DNA of 32,990 nt from Deltaproteobacteria bacterium. Lineage in GTDB: Bacteria > Myxococcota > SpSt-1050 > JACRCP01. Below the pieces are notes generated by a model. It was not told the origin of the DNA. It made no database searches and was given only the letters and a program-made list of their open reading frames with translations. The stretch covers positions 1 through 32,990 of the forward strand of contig JACRCP010000234.1 of assembly GCA_016218965.1 (NCBI GenBank), written 5' to 3'. Below are positions 24,771 to 32,990 of this stretch, piece after piece. Made by a program: the position numbers and the translations under genes. Numbering within the stretch: position 1 is the stretch's first letter; each line of letters opens with the position of its first letter.

Positions 24771-27700
24771 ATGAAAAAGCTGGCGGTCGTGTTGGTGTTT
24801 GGATTCGTGCTCGCCGCGGGGTGCGGCAGATCCAACATCGAGGGGCAGGACTACGTCCCGCTGGGCGACGCAGGGACGACCTTTGACGGGAGCGTCACGT
24901 TCGCCGAGCTCGAAAGCCTCGAGGTCGTGCCGGCCTTGCTTTCGCTCGCGCCCGGCGAGACATTCGCGCTTGCGGTCCAGGGGGCCTTCACCGACGGGTC
25001 GGTCCGGAACCTCACGTCGTCCGCGGACAAGACGACGTACTCTTCGTCCAACGCGAAGGCGGTGACGGTCACTTCGGAGGGCGTGGTGGCCGGGGCCGAG
25101 GCCGGGGGGTCGGCGACGATCACGGCCCGCAACTCGGACAAGACGGCCACGTGCAAGGTCACGGTGACGGACGAGAAACTCGTTTCCATCGCCGTCGAGC
25201 CGGCGTCCCTCTTTCTGGCGAAAAACGGCTCGGCACAGCTTAACATCACCGGGTGGTACGACTCGGGCAGGTCGGTCGATCTGACGCCCGCGTCGAGCGG
25301 GACGATATACAAGAGCAGCTCGACCGCCGTCGTCGCGGTGGATGCCGACGGTTTCGTGGAGGCCAGGGGCCCGGGCCGGGCGACCATCTCGGCGTCCAAT
25401 GTCGGTGTCAGCGGCCAGTGCTCGGTCGAGGTTAGGGGAGAGCGGCTCGTTTCGATTGCGATATCGCCGGCGATGCTCACGCTCTCGGGCGGCGAGACGG
25501 GGCAGTTCAGCGTGACGGGAACCTATTCCGACGGCTCGCAGGGGGACCTCACGAACTCGGTGATGGGGACCGTTTACGAATCGGACAACCCCGCGATAGC
25601 CCTCGTCGGCCCCAATGGCCAGGTCTCGGCGCGGCAGGAAGGGACGACGACGGTGACGGCGGCCAACGCGGGCCTTTCGGACTCTGCAACCGTGAACGTG
25701 AAACCCGGGCGCTACCTGCAGTACATACAGGCGGTACCGCACAACCTCCTGATGAACCCGGGCCAGTCGCGTTCCTTGGCCGTCACCGGCTACTATTCGG
25801 ACGGTTCGACGGCCGATCTCACCGGCTCGGCGACAGGCACGACGTATCAGGTGCCGTCGTTCGTCTCGACCGACGGCGAGGGCACCATAACCGCAATATT
25901 CGACGGTCAGGGGGTCGTCACCGTTGCAAACGGGGGGTTCTCGGATGTCGTGAACGTCACGGTCACGGCCGATGTCGTTTTGACGGGTCTCACCATCTCG
26001 CCCTCGCCCGTCTTCGTGTCTTTGGGCGGGATGACGAGGGTCACCGTCACGGGGCAGTACTCCAACGGTTCATCGGCCGACCTTACGGCGGTCAGCACCG
26101 GAACGAAGTACTCGGTTGGCGATTCGAAAATCGCGTCGGCGGGCTCAAACGGGGAGATCTACGGGGTTGGCGAGGGCAAGACGTCGCTCACCGTCACGCA
26201 CGGCGGCTTGAGCGCAAAGGCTGAAGTCACCGTCTCGGATGGCGAGGTGTACCTTGTGGAGATCAAGGTATCGCCTTCGACGCTGACGCTGGACGTCGGC
26301 CAGACCGGCTACGTGAAGGTCAGCGGGCGTTACTCCGACGGCCAGACCCGCGACCTCACTCCCGCGAGCACCGGCACCACGTACACCGTCAACAATCCGA
26401 TGGTCGCGCGGGCCGGCGGGAACGGCGATGTGACCGGGATGAGCAACGGCGAGACCAACATGTACGTCCGGAACTCCGGGGTCGAGGCCGTCGTGCGCAT
26501 CTACGTCACCGGCACCGATCGCTGGCTCGAGTACCTCGAGATGTACCCCTACGAAATCAAGGCGTATGCCGGTGACGAGTTCAACGTGTCGGTGACGGGT
26601 TACTGGTCCGACGGGTCGGTCGAGGACATGACCTGGAGCTACAGCGGCACGTCGTACTGGTCCGACGACCCGCGTGTTGTCGAGGCCTACGGAGACGGGT
26701 ATTTCCAGGCGGTGTCGCGCGGGGGTCCGGTCACGATTTGGGCCGAAAACCAGGGAATCACCGCGGCGTCGACGGTCTGGGTCGAGGGCGGCGGGGCGAA
26801 ACTCATGTACATGACGATCGACCCGCCCTCCGCCACCATGCGCGTGGGCGATCTCCTCCAGCTCAACGTCATCGGCTACTACGATGACGGGTCTTCGCGG
26901 TACCTGACGCAAAGCTCGACGGGCACTTTCTACCAGTCGTCCGACACGTGGCTCGCGGACGTGGACGCCAACGGGCTCGTGACGGCATACCGGCCGGGCG
27001 GACCGGTCTACATCCAGGCTTTCAACTCGGGCGTTTCGGCGTCGTGCGAGGTCCGCGTGCAGGGAGGCAACGTCACGCTCGTGTCGATCAACCTCCAGCC
27101 CGATGAGGCGACCATCCCATGGATCGACGGCTACCCCGGGCTTCCGTACAACATGCGGGTTTTGGGCACGTACTCCGACGGGTCGCAGAAGGACCTCACG
27201 GCGTCTTCGGCGGGCACGTCGTACAGTTCGTCCAACCGCGGCGTCGCGACGGTCTCGAGCGAGGGCGTCGTGAACCCGGTGAGCCCTGGATCGACGACCG
27301 TCACCGCCAAAAACGGCGGGTTCTCCGACTCGTCCAAGATCATCATCACCGAAGAGATGCCAGAGTCGATTTCGTGCGAGCCGGCGGCGTTCTCAATTGC
27401 GGTCGGCGCAACGCAGCAACTCACGGTCTGGGCCAACTTCCCGTCGGGCGCGCGCACCGACGTCACGCACTTCACGTCGCCGTACGCGAGCACCGAATAC
27501 CGCTCGTCGGCCGCGTCGATCGCCTCGGTGGACTCCGGCGGGCTCGTCAAGGGGGTCTCGCCCGGTGATGCCGCCATCACCGCCACGCTGTACTCGTTCT
27601 CGGCGCAGTGCAGGGCCACGGTCAAGAAGACCGGGAAGGTCCTCCAGTACATCTGGGTCGAGCCTTCGTATGCCGAGATGTACCCGGGCGAAACGCTCCA

Positions 27701-28493
27701 GCTTTACGTCACCGGCTACTACTCGGACGGTTCCACGGCCGACTTGACGTCGCCCCTGCAGGGGACCACGTACAAGTCGGACCAGCGATGGTTGGCCGAC
27801 GTCGACAAATACGGCCTCGTGTACGCCTATGACTTCGGCGGGCCTGTCAACATTAGTGTCTCGAATTCGGGCCTGTACGCGATTGCCGAGATCATGGTCG
27901 GCTGGTCCGAGCCGTACCTCGTCGGCATCCGTTTCAACAACGCGAGCCCGGTGAGCCTTCCGATCTTCGCCGGCCAGTCCATACCGTACCAGCTCTACGT
28001 CGTCGCGGAGTATTCCGACGGGAGCACCGTGGACATCACCGGCTCGTGGTCGGGCATCCAGTACTCCGCCTACGACCCTGGGGTCGCCGAAGTCGATTCG
28101 GAGGGCGTGGTAAACGCGCGGGGGCGCGGCACCACGTACGTCTACGCGGAATACTACGACGGCGCGTCGCCGCAGGTGTTCGAGGCCGAGATCCAGATCA
28201 ACGTGACGCAGAGCATGCCTACCGGGCTCCGGATCGAACCCGACTACGCCATGATGTTCCCGGGCGACATGCTCCAGCTCACGGTCTACCTGATGTTCCA
28301 GGACGGATCGGAGCTCGACATCACGCGCCAGAGCGTCATGGGACAGACGGTGCGCTTCTCGTCGTCGGACGAGAACGTCGCGTGGGTCGACGAAGGCGGC
28401 ATGGTCTACGCCAACGACTGGGGCGGCGCCACCATCCGCGCCCGCTTCCTCCTTTGGCGCGCCGAGTGCCAGGTGGAGGTGATGAGCTACTGA
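24771..28493 (+). CDS. Large surface lipoprotein with about 13 Big2-like Ig repeats
   Basis: The protein has 1240 residues. [18 protein letters not shown] is a lipoprotein signal with Cys18. After a ~25-residue spacer nearly the whole protein is made of about 13 repeats of 88-100 residues. Each has the bacterial Ig-like group 2 pattern: 'I-x-V-x-P-x-x-x-x-L-x-x-G', then 'V-x-G-x-Y-S-D-G-S-x-x-D-L-T', 'G-T-x-Y-x-S', 'V-A-x-V-D-x-x-G-x-V' and a closing 'V-x-V'. Repeats 7, 8 and 11 are rich in Trp/Tyr and contain a GGPV variant. Proteins of this form are long stalks or adhesins outside the cell. GGAGG (24759-24763) precedes ATG 24771, and the short gap suggests one operon with the OmpA-family gene. 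No ligand-binding head is seen at the C-terminus. Confidence 0.92.
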   Translation: MKKLAVVLVFGFVLAAGCGRSNIEGQDYVPLGDAGTTFDGSVTFAELESLEVVPALLSLAPGETFALAVQGAFTDGSVRNLTSSADKTTYSSSNAKAVTVTSEGVVAGAEAGGSATITARNSDKTATCKVTVTDEKLVSIAVEPASLFLAKNGSAQLNITGWYDSGRSVDLTPASSGTIYKSSSTAVVAVDADGFVEARGPGRATISASNVGVSGQCSVEVRGERLVSIAISPAMLTLSGGETGQFSVTGTYSDGSQGDLTNSVMGTVYESDNPAIALVGPNGQVSARQEGTTTVTAANAGLSDSATVNVKPGRYLQYIQAVPHNLLMNPGQSRSLAVTGYYSDGSTADLTGSATGTTYQVPSFVSTDGEGTITAIFDGQGVVTVANGGFSDVVNVTVTADVVLTGLTISPSPVFVSLGGMTRVTVTGQYSNGSSADLTAVSTGTKYSVGDSKIASAGSNGEIYGVGEGKTSLTVTHGGLSAKAEVTVSDGEVYLVEIKVSPSTLTLDVGQTGYVKVSGRYSDGQTRDLTPASTGTTYTVNNPMVARAGGNGDVTGMSNGETNMYVRNSGVEAVVRIYVTGTDRWLEYLEMYPYEIKAYAGDEFNVSVTGYWSDGSVEDMTWSYSGTSYWSDDPRVVEAYGDGYFQAVSRGGPVTIWAENQGITAASTVWVEGGGAKLMYMTIDPPSATMRVGDLLQLNVIGYYDDGSSRYLTQSSTGTFYQSSDTWLADVDANGLVTAYRPGGPVYIQAFNSGVSASCEVRVQGGNVTLVSINLQPDEATIPWIDGYPGLPYNMRVLGTYSDGSQKDLTASSAGTSYSSSNRGVATVSSEGVVNPVSPGSTTVTAKNGGFSDSSKIIITEEMPESISCEPAAFSIAVGATQQLTVWANFPSGARTDVTHFTSPYASTEYRSSAASIASVDSGGLVKGVSPGDAAITATLYSFSAQCRATVKKTGKVLQYIWVEPSYAEMYPGETLQLYVTGYYSDGSTADLTSPLQGTTYKSDQRWLADVDKYGLVYAYDFGGPVNISVSNSGLYAIAEIMVGWSEPYLVGIRFNNASPVSLPIFAGQSIPYQLYVVAEYSDGSTVDITGSWSGIQYSAYDPGVAEVDSEGVVNARGRGTTYVYAEYYDGASPQVFEAEIQINVTQSMPTGLRIEPDYAMMFPGDMLQLTVYLMFQDGSELDITRQSVMGQTVRFSSSDENVAWVDEGGMVYANDWGGATIRARFLLWRAECQVEVMSY

Positions 28494-29593
28494 CCCAGCG
28501 GCTCGTACGGGAGGCCCAGCGCCTTTGCGACGGCTTGGTAGGTGACCTTTCCTTTGTATACGTTGACGCCCTTGGCCAGGGCCGGGTCGTCTTTTGCGGC
28601 TCCGTCCACGCCCTTGTTCGCAAGCTTCGTCGCGTAGGGAATCGTCGTGTTCGTCAAGGCGAACGTCGAGGTGCGGGCCACGGCGCCGGGCATGTTGGCC
28701 ACGCAGTAGTGGACGACGCCGTGTTTCTTGAAAGTCGGGTTGTCGTGCGTTGTGGGTTTGACCGTTTCGATGCAGCCGCCCTGGTCCACGGCGACATCCA
28801 CGATCACCGAACCCTCGGACATCCGCGCAACGAGCGACTCGGGCACCAGGACCGGGGCGCGCGCGCCGGTGATGAGGACGGCGCCCACGACGAGGTCGGC
28901 GTTCACGACCGCCTCTTCGATGTTGGACGTGTCCGAGAACCACGTCTGTATGCGCCCGTGGAAAATGTCGTCAATGTAGTTGAGGCGCGGGATCGAAACG
29001 TCGAGCACCGTCACTTCGGCGCCCATTCCCACAGCAATCTTGGCGGCGTTGAGCCCCACGGTGCCGCCGCCGATGATGGCCACCTTGCCGCGGCGCACCC
29101 CGGGGACCCCGCCCAGTAGGACGCCCTTCCCGCCGTGTTCTTTTTGGAGCGATGACGCGCCGACCTGAATCGACATCCGGCCCGCGATCTCGCTCATAGG
29201 CTTGAGCAGGGGGAGAGACCCGTCGTAGAGCTCGATGGTTTCGTACGCGACGGCTATCACCTTCGCCTTGATGAGCTCGCGCGTGAGCACCGGCTCGGGG
29301 GCCAGGTGGAAGTACGTGTAGATGATCAGGTTCTCCCGAAAGTGCTTGTATTCCTCGGGGAGAGGTTCCTTGACCTTCATGATCATGTCCGCGCGTGACC
29401 ACGCGTCGGCCGCGGTGTCGGCGATCTCGGCCCCGGCGGCGACAAACTCCGCGTCAAGGATTCCCGATCCCACGCCGGCGCCGGCCTCGACGACGACCCT
29501 GTGCCCGCCGCTCTTCAGCGCCCGCACGCCGCTCGGGACGATGCCCACCCTGTATTCCCTGGTCTTGATTTCCCTGGGGACCCCGATGACCAT
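28487..29593 (-). CDS. ald: Alanine dehydrogenase
   Basis: NAD-dependent interconversion of L-alanine with pyruvate and ammonia, in the cytoplasm. It has 368 residues, the usual length. Motifs: [19 protein letters not shown] at the start, [11 protein letters not shown], the catalytic His in [13 protein letters not shown], the Rossmann loop [20 protein letters not shown], and [13 protein letters not shown] with the catalytic Asp. ATG 29593 follows AGGAGGTG by 5 nt, a perfect ribosome site. Its stop (TAG) overlaps the last 7 bp of the convergent Big2-like gene. The likely role is alanine catabolism or nitrogen balance. Confidence 0.96.
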   Translation of the reverse strand: MVIGVPREIKTREYRVGIVPSGVRALKSGGHRVVVEAGAGVGSGILDAEFVAAGAEIADTAADAWSRADMIMKVKEPLPEEYKHFRENLIIYTYFHLAPEPVLTRELIKAKVIAVAYETIELYDGSLPLLKPMSEIAGRMSIQVGASSLQKEHGGKGVLLGGVPGVRRGKVAIIGGGTVGLNAAKIAVGMGAEVTVLDVSIPRLNYIDDIFHGRIQTWFSDTSNIEEAVVNADLVVGAVLITGARAPVLVPESLVARMSEGSVIVDVAVDQGGCIETVKPTTHDNPTFKKHGVVHYCVANMPGAVARTSTFALTNTTIPYATKLANKGVDGAAKDDPALAKGVNVYKGKVTYQAVAKALGLPYEPLGQ

Positions 29594-29632
29594 CCGACAC
29601 CTCCTGCCGAAAGATGCGAAAAAGCGACGCTC

Positions 29633-29661
29633 CATATATACCCGCCCCTGCGGGCGGTCAA
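29633..29661 (-). promoter_or_regulatory. Probable ald promoter with inverted repeat in the spacer
   Basis: On the minus strand TTGACC (29661-29656) is followed by TATATA after 15 nt (29640-29635), or TATATG after 17 nt (29638-29633). CCGCCC (29642-29647) and GGGCGG (29652-29657) form a 6-bp inverted repeat that overlaps the -35 box and fills the spacer, a place where a regulator could act. Confidence 0.5.
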
Positions 29662-29714
29662 GCGGAGAATCCGGCGCCGGGATTCGGTCGCGCCCCGTAG
29701 GGCGCCTGACATAG

Positions 29715-30095
29715 GAGTTTCCGGAGATCCTCGTCAGTAGTGCCGTACTCGGCGAAGGTGTAGACCTGCATCGCTTTTGCCGCTACTTGATCCATCATGA
29801 CCTTTGCTGGAATCCCAGCACCCTTGAACAGAAGACAGGGCGACTTGATCGTATCCGTTGTAAGGCGGAACTTGTGGGTCACCCTATTGTGATCTACGAG
29901 CCATTCATCGCAGGCAGTGCGGATGAGAAGATGTACCGCGTGGTCAAGGATCGCGAGCGTTGGTTCCAAATTGTTATGGGCCAGAAGTTCGAGTTCGATG
30001 AAAAATCTGCGGAAGATGTTGCGCGTCGCATTCCTCTGCCGGAAGCACTGTCTCAATCCCTCGTTTTTGATCTACGGCGTTTCCGAGCTACATGA
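29715..30095 (+). pseudogene. C-terminal remnant of a SNF2-type helicase
   Basis: The frame is open from after TAG 29712-29714 to TGA 30093-30095 (126 codons). It reads [20 protein letters not shown], then LIHHDLCWNPSTLEQKTGRL and DRIR. These are helicase motif V (EGVDL) and motif VI (Q-x-x-G-R-x-D-R) of superfamily 2 Swi2/Snf2 proteins, in their normal order and spacing. A ~75-residue tail follows (IYEPFIAGSADEKMYRVVKD...). Everything before motif V is missing: upstream lies the ald promoter region on the other strand. There is no credible start codon or ribosome site. A TTG at 29787 opens a 102-codon frame, but it begins in mid-domain. The intact gene may have been part of a defence or restriction system; that is only inference. 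Confidence 0.8.
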
Positions 30096-30319
30096 CGGTG
30101 CGTTGTACGCCTTTTCCTGCGGACCGTCGCAAGGTGCCAGGCGCGGTTGGGACGGAACGGGGCGGAAACGAGCTGAGGGGGCGATCGGGCGGCGGATTTG
30201 CGGTTCTCGAGGGTGACGACGCGGTGTTTGCTGACACCTCGGGCAACGTGATAGCGCAGCTTGGCGTCGTCGCAGGCGGGAACGGCCCGCCCCGGCAGGG
30301 TTGCCGCGTGTCCGGGGAA
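30096..30319. other. Intergenic, nothing recognised
   Basis: About 220 bp between the helicase remnant and the end of the minus-strand lipoprotein gene. No terminator, repeat or gene that I can support. Confidence 0.5.
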
Positions 30320-31798
30320 CTACGGTTTCCCGTTGCTGATTTCGAGTTCGTAGGCGTCGCAGGTGGTCTTTTCGCCCTTCGGCCTGAAGACCTTGATGTA
30401 GAATCGCTTGCTGTCGTCCTCGCAGTGGTTCTTGCCGATTTCGCCCGCCGTGTCCGACTTTTGCGTGCACGGGCACTGTCCGGCGACGAGGGTCGGGTCG
30501 GTGGCGTCGGGCACGTTGCTGTCCAGCGCGAACTCGAAGACGTCGTTGATGTTGGGGTCGGCGTTGAAACAGGCGCGGTTCGTGTCCCCGAAATCGGCGG
30601 CGTCGCACTGGGCCACCGTGCACTCATCGAAGTTCAACGCTCCGCACCCGAGGAAGACGTTCATCGCGAGGTTGTCCGGGTTTTTCTTGAAGATCGCCTT
30701 GAAGTGGAACTTGTCGCAGAAGTCCGCGAGATCCTGGGCGACGTTGTCGCTTGCGATGACGGTGTACCAGTCGACGTCGTCCTCGGGGACGAGGTTGCCG
30801 GTTACGGTAACGGTTGTGCCGTCGTCCGCGATCGGGCCCAAGACCTTGACCACGCTGGGGTCGCAGTTGGCCCCTCCCGCCTTGTCCCGCTTGCACTCAC
30901 AGCCGTCCACCGGGTCCCCGTTGATATCGAACTTCCCCTCTTCGCACGCGGCCTGGACGCTCCCGCGGAGCGACACCACCGCCTCGGGCTTGTCCCTGTC
31001 CTCGGCCTTGATCACAATACTCCCGGGGGCGTCGCCGGGGATGGACGGTTTGAACGCCGCGTCAAAAGTGAAGCTGCTGTTGGTGTCGAGGTTTTTCGGC
31101 ATCGTCGGGACGTTGGCGAGCGAGTACTGGTTGTTGGGGTTCTGGCCAATCGCGATCGATTGGATGACCAGCGTCCCTTCGCCGTTGTTCTTGACGGTGA
31201 CCTTGGCGACGGGGACGATGGCCCCCTTAAACTGCGATCCGAAGTCGATTGTGCCGGGCGTGACTTCGAGGTCCGGGTCGATGCCGTTCCCTTTGAGCGT
31301 CACGGTCCTTTTGGGACTGCCCGGCTCATTGCTGATGATATCGACCTTGCCCGTGTCCGCGGCGATCTTGACAGGAACATAGGCGATCTGCACGTCCACC
31401 GAGCCGTTGTCGCTCTTCGACTTCACGGTCACGAAGTCCTCAGTGAGGCTCTTGAAGACGTCACCGCCCTCCGCCACGATCGCCTTGACCTGGATGGGGG
31501 CGTTTGCCTTGGCCACGTTCCTCACCTTGATCGTCATGACCCCCTGGTCTTTTACCTGGACGCCGCCGAACTCCAGCGCGGACGGCTCGACGGTGAAACC
31601 GATTCCGGATCCTCCATTGCCGTCCCCGCCGCCGTTGTTGCCCGAGCCGCCGCTCGATGCGCACTTCTGGTCGATGCAGGTGTACCCCGTGGGGCACTCG
31701 AAGTCGTTGGCGCAGGGGATGCCGGAGACGAAGTCCGGCGAGCAGGTGGCGATTCCCATTAGGAGGACGATGGGCGCAGTTTTTGCGAACCTGGCCAT
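30320..31798 (-). CDS. Probable lipoprotein with ASH/HYDIN-like (choice-of-anchor D) domains
   Basis: The protein has 492 residues. The N-terminal signal MARFAKTAPIVLLMGIATC ends at Cys19; Thr at the -1 position is unusual for a lipobox. A four-Cys knob (CANDFECPTGYTCIDQKC) and a Gly/Asn/Ser linker (about 48-65) follow. Residues about 68-290 are two Ig-like domains of the ASH/choice-of-anchor D type: 'P-x-x-L-x-F-G-x-V-x-V', 'V-K-N-x-G-x-x-x-L', 'G-D-A-P-G-S-I-V-I'. The last ~180 residues hold many cysteines (CDKF, CGALNFDECTVAQCD, CPC, CED) and may be a disulfide-rich domain with calcium-type acidic loops. Start ATG 31798 has GGGAG upstream. It begins 14 nt after the preceding gene's stop, so the two form an operon. 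Confidence 0.82.
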   Translation of the reverse strand: MARFAKTAPIVLLMGIATCSPDFVSGIPCANDFECPTGYTCIDQKCASSGGSGNNGGGDGNGGSGIGFTVEPSALEFGGVQVKDQGVMTIKVRNVAKANAPIQVKAIVAEGGDVFKSLTEDFVTVKSKSDNGSVDVQIAYVPVKIAADTGKVDIISNEPGSPKRTVTLKGNGIDPDLEVTPGTIDFGSQFKGAIVPVAKVTVKNNGEGTLVIQSIAIGQNPNNQYSLANVPTMPKNLDTNSSFTFDAAFKPSIPGDAPGSIVIKAEDRDKPEAVVSLRGSVQAACEEGKFDINGDPVDGCECKRDKAGGANCDPSVVKVLGPIADDGTTVTVTGNLVPEDDVDWYTVIASDNVAQDLADFCDKFHFKAIFKKNPDNLAMNVFLGCGALNFDECTVAQCDAADFGDTNRACFNADPNINDVFEFALDSNVPDATDPTLVAGQCPCTQKSDTAGEIGKNHCEDDSKRFYIKVFRPKGEKTTCDAYELEISNGKP

Positions 31799-31812
31799 GG
31801 CGCGCTCCCGGT

Positions 31813-32784
31813 CTAAAATTTTCCGCCAAGGCCCACGAACCCGCCTCCCGCCGCGTCGAGGCCCGCCACGGGTTCGATGCCTTCGAACAGCTTCGAGGTC
31901 GACCCGTCCTTGGCTGCCGGCTCGCCCTCCCACCAGTAAAGGAAAACAGTGGCGCCGATCGCCCCGACCGCCAAGCCGTAGAAGATGCGCGACAGCAGGA
32001 CCTGGGTATTTCCAGTCGAGATCATGCCGTCGAGGTCCTCGCGGGCCTGGCCCCCCGCCTTTATGTCCCCTTCCGTCTTGTACGCGAGCACATGGAACGT
32101 TATGCCGGTGGCCAGGAACGCGCCCTCGCACCCCAGCGCGACCCAGGTCCAGAGCCGCCCCTTGCCCGCGGGCGCCGGGGTCTCCTGTTGGATGGTTGAG
32201 GGCGGCTGCGAGACTTCCGGCCCGACCGGCGCGGCGGTCAAAACGCGGTCCGGCGGGGGTGGGGGCGGCTGCGCGGCCGACACCTCGGGGAGCGGCGCTC
32301 CCGTGACCAGTGCGGTCGCCGCGCGCGCCACGAGTGCGGCGATGTCCGGGGGCTCGCCGGCGAGCTTGGCCGCGAACGTGCGGTCCTCCCTTCTTTCCCT
32401 GATGAGATACAGCTTCATAGTGATCGACACCAGATCGGCCTCCCTCGAGAGGCTGCCGTACAGCACGCCGTCGATCCCGAGCGAGTCGCCGTTGGCGATG
32501 ATGCACTCGGCGTCGTCCGAGCAGCCGGCGACGTTTTTGCCCTCGAGGTCGAGGCGGGCGGCGATCTCGGCGTTGTCCACGACCAATACCGCCGGGTTCC
32601 GCGAGGTTTCCTCGCGCGCCGAGATATTGCAGAGTTCCGCCATCTGCCTGATCTCGGAACCTGCCTTGAAAGGCACCACGGCGAGCTGTTTTTTCATCTG
32701 CGCGTTCGCGTGCGATCCGCACAACGCGGCAAGCACGACGGTCGAAAGGGCAACGGCGCGGCGGGAGCGATGCTGGGGTGTCAC
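31813..32784 (-). CDS. Secreted/envelope protein with C-terminal membrane segments, unknown function
   Basis: The protein has 323 residues from GTG 32784. This start is chosen because GAGGAGG (minus strand, 32799-32793) lies 8 nt upstream and gives a clean signal peptide, MTPQHRSRRAVALSTVVLAA, ending near SHANA. The mature N-terminal domain (about 30-165) has LAVVPFKAGSEIRQMAEL, CSDDAECI and GIDGVLYGSLSREADLVSI; this resembles the FlgO/TolB-N-like 'ADP-binding' fold of lipoproteins that begin AVVPF. A Pro-rich linker (about 180-215) precedes two membrane helices (about 222-242 and 277-297) and a Gly-rich end. ATG 32805 and TTG 32841 are possible but lie at or upstream of the predicted transcription start. 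Function unknown. Confidence 0.78.
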   Translation of the reverse strand: MTPQHRSRRAVALSTVVLAALCGSHANAQMKKQLAVVPFKAGSEIRQMAELCNISAREETSRNPAVLVVDNAEIAARLDLEGKNVAGCSDDAECIIANGDSLGIDGVLYGSLSREADLVSITMKLYLIRERREDRTFAAKLAGEPPDIAALVARAATALVTGAPLPEVSAAQPPPPPPDRVLTAAPVGPEVSQPPSTIQQETPAPAGKGRLWTWVALGCEGAFLATGITFHVLAYKTEGDIKAGGQAREDLDGMISTGNTQVLLSRIFYGLAVGAIGATVFLYWWEGEPAAKDGSTSKLFEGIEPVAGLDAAGGGFVGLGGKF

Positions 32785-32811
32785 CGTACGGGCCTCCTCA
32801 AGCATTGTCCT

Positions 32812-32841
32812 ATTGTAGTTGTTTGGCGGAGTTTCTGTCAA
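32812..32841 (-). promoter_or_regulatory. Near-consensus sigma-70 promoter for the 32784-30320 operon
   Basis: Perfect TTGACA (32841-32836), an 18-nt spacer, TACAAT (32817-32812). Transcription should start near 32805, about 20 nt before the GTG start at 32784, with the GAGGAGG site between. This rules out the longer open frame as the translated one. Confidence 0.8.
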
Positions 32842-32990
32842 AGTTTCTTTTTGAGCCTTTCGCGCTGTTGAAAACTGGTAATAGGTGGAGGAGTTGGACG
32901 CCTGTGGGGAAAAGATTACCCCAAGGCGCCGGGTCGGCGTCTCTCTGAAGGAACGCTCCGGCCACCGTTCACCCGGCCGTTGAGCCTGAT
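32842..32990. other. Window edge, intergenic
   Basis: No gene or clear element in these last 149 bases. TTAGTAAT-like or terminator structures are absent. A divergent gene may begin beyond the window. Confidence 0.4.

Noticed and set aside
23850..25742. Minus-strand open frame of 630 codons
   Set aside because: It lies opposite the OmpA-family and Big2-like genes, has no domain and is rich in Arg, His and Asp as expected for a shadow frame.

Overview
The window comes from a G+C-rich, Gram-negative bacterium. It carries an OmpA-family outer-membrane protein, several cysteine-rich or Ig-like lipoproteins, a GspE-N-type domain on a membrane protein, and a secreted caspase next to a DUF4384 protein. 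That mix fits Myxococcota or another deltaproteobacterial-type lineage, but this is inference from gene content; no rRNA or unambiguous marker of phylum is present.

The most important element is a complete diversity-generating retroelement (DGR) at about 11692-15293. Its order is target gene with variable repeat (VR), Avd four-helix-bundle protein, template repeat (TR), reverse transcriptase (RT). VR (13052-13160) and TR (13682-13790) align without gaps over 109 bp and differ at 22 positions. Of these, 21 are adenines in TR, which is the hallmark of adenine-specific mutagenic homing. All twelve AAC codons of TR are changed in VR. The target is a secreted caspase-like protease (His117/Cys176) with an EF-hand-like loop, a proline-rich linker and a C-terminal DUF1566 (C-type-lectin-like) domain whose last ~30 residues are diversified. 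The RT has an unusual C-terminal extension that by eye resembles MutS domain I, the mismatch-sensing domain, with the base-stacking Phe replaced by Cys. A secreted DUF4384 protein, a common caspase neighbour, lies just upstream. A REP-associated tyrosine transposase (RAYT) and three REP-like palindromes surround the module.

Layout. 1-4261 (+): a membrane protein with GspE-N and carboxypeptidase-regulatory-like domains, an acyl-CoA dehydrogenase and a UlaG-like metallo-beta-lactamase-fold protein, the last two coupled by a 4-nt overlap. 4270-8080 (-): a DUF456 protein, an NCS2-like permease and an alkylsulfatase-like lipoprotein. 8095-10354 (+): a surface lipoprotein with its own promoter, then the RAYT and its REPs. 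10574-15293 (+): the DUF4384 gene and the DGR. 15294-15971: non-coding, with a REP. 15972-19759 (+): a HEAT-repeat protein, a four-repeat DUF898-like membrane protein, a strong terminator, then HIT hydrolase and purA. 19737-22108 (-): a Ppx/GppA phosphatase and a cysteine-rich lipoprotein. 22282-28493 (+): a promoter, an OmpA-family protein and a 13-repeat Big2-like lipoprotein. 28487-29593 (-): alanine dehydrogenase. 29715-30095 (+): the tail of a lost SNF2-type helicase. 30320-32841 (-): a two-gene envelope operon behind a near-consensus promoter.

Starts were chosen from ribosome-binding sites, signal peptides and family habit, and several differ from the longest open frame. All domain calls are by eye from motifs; no database search was run.
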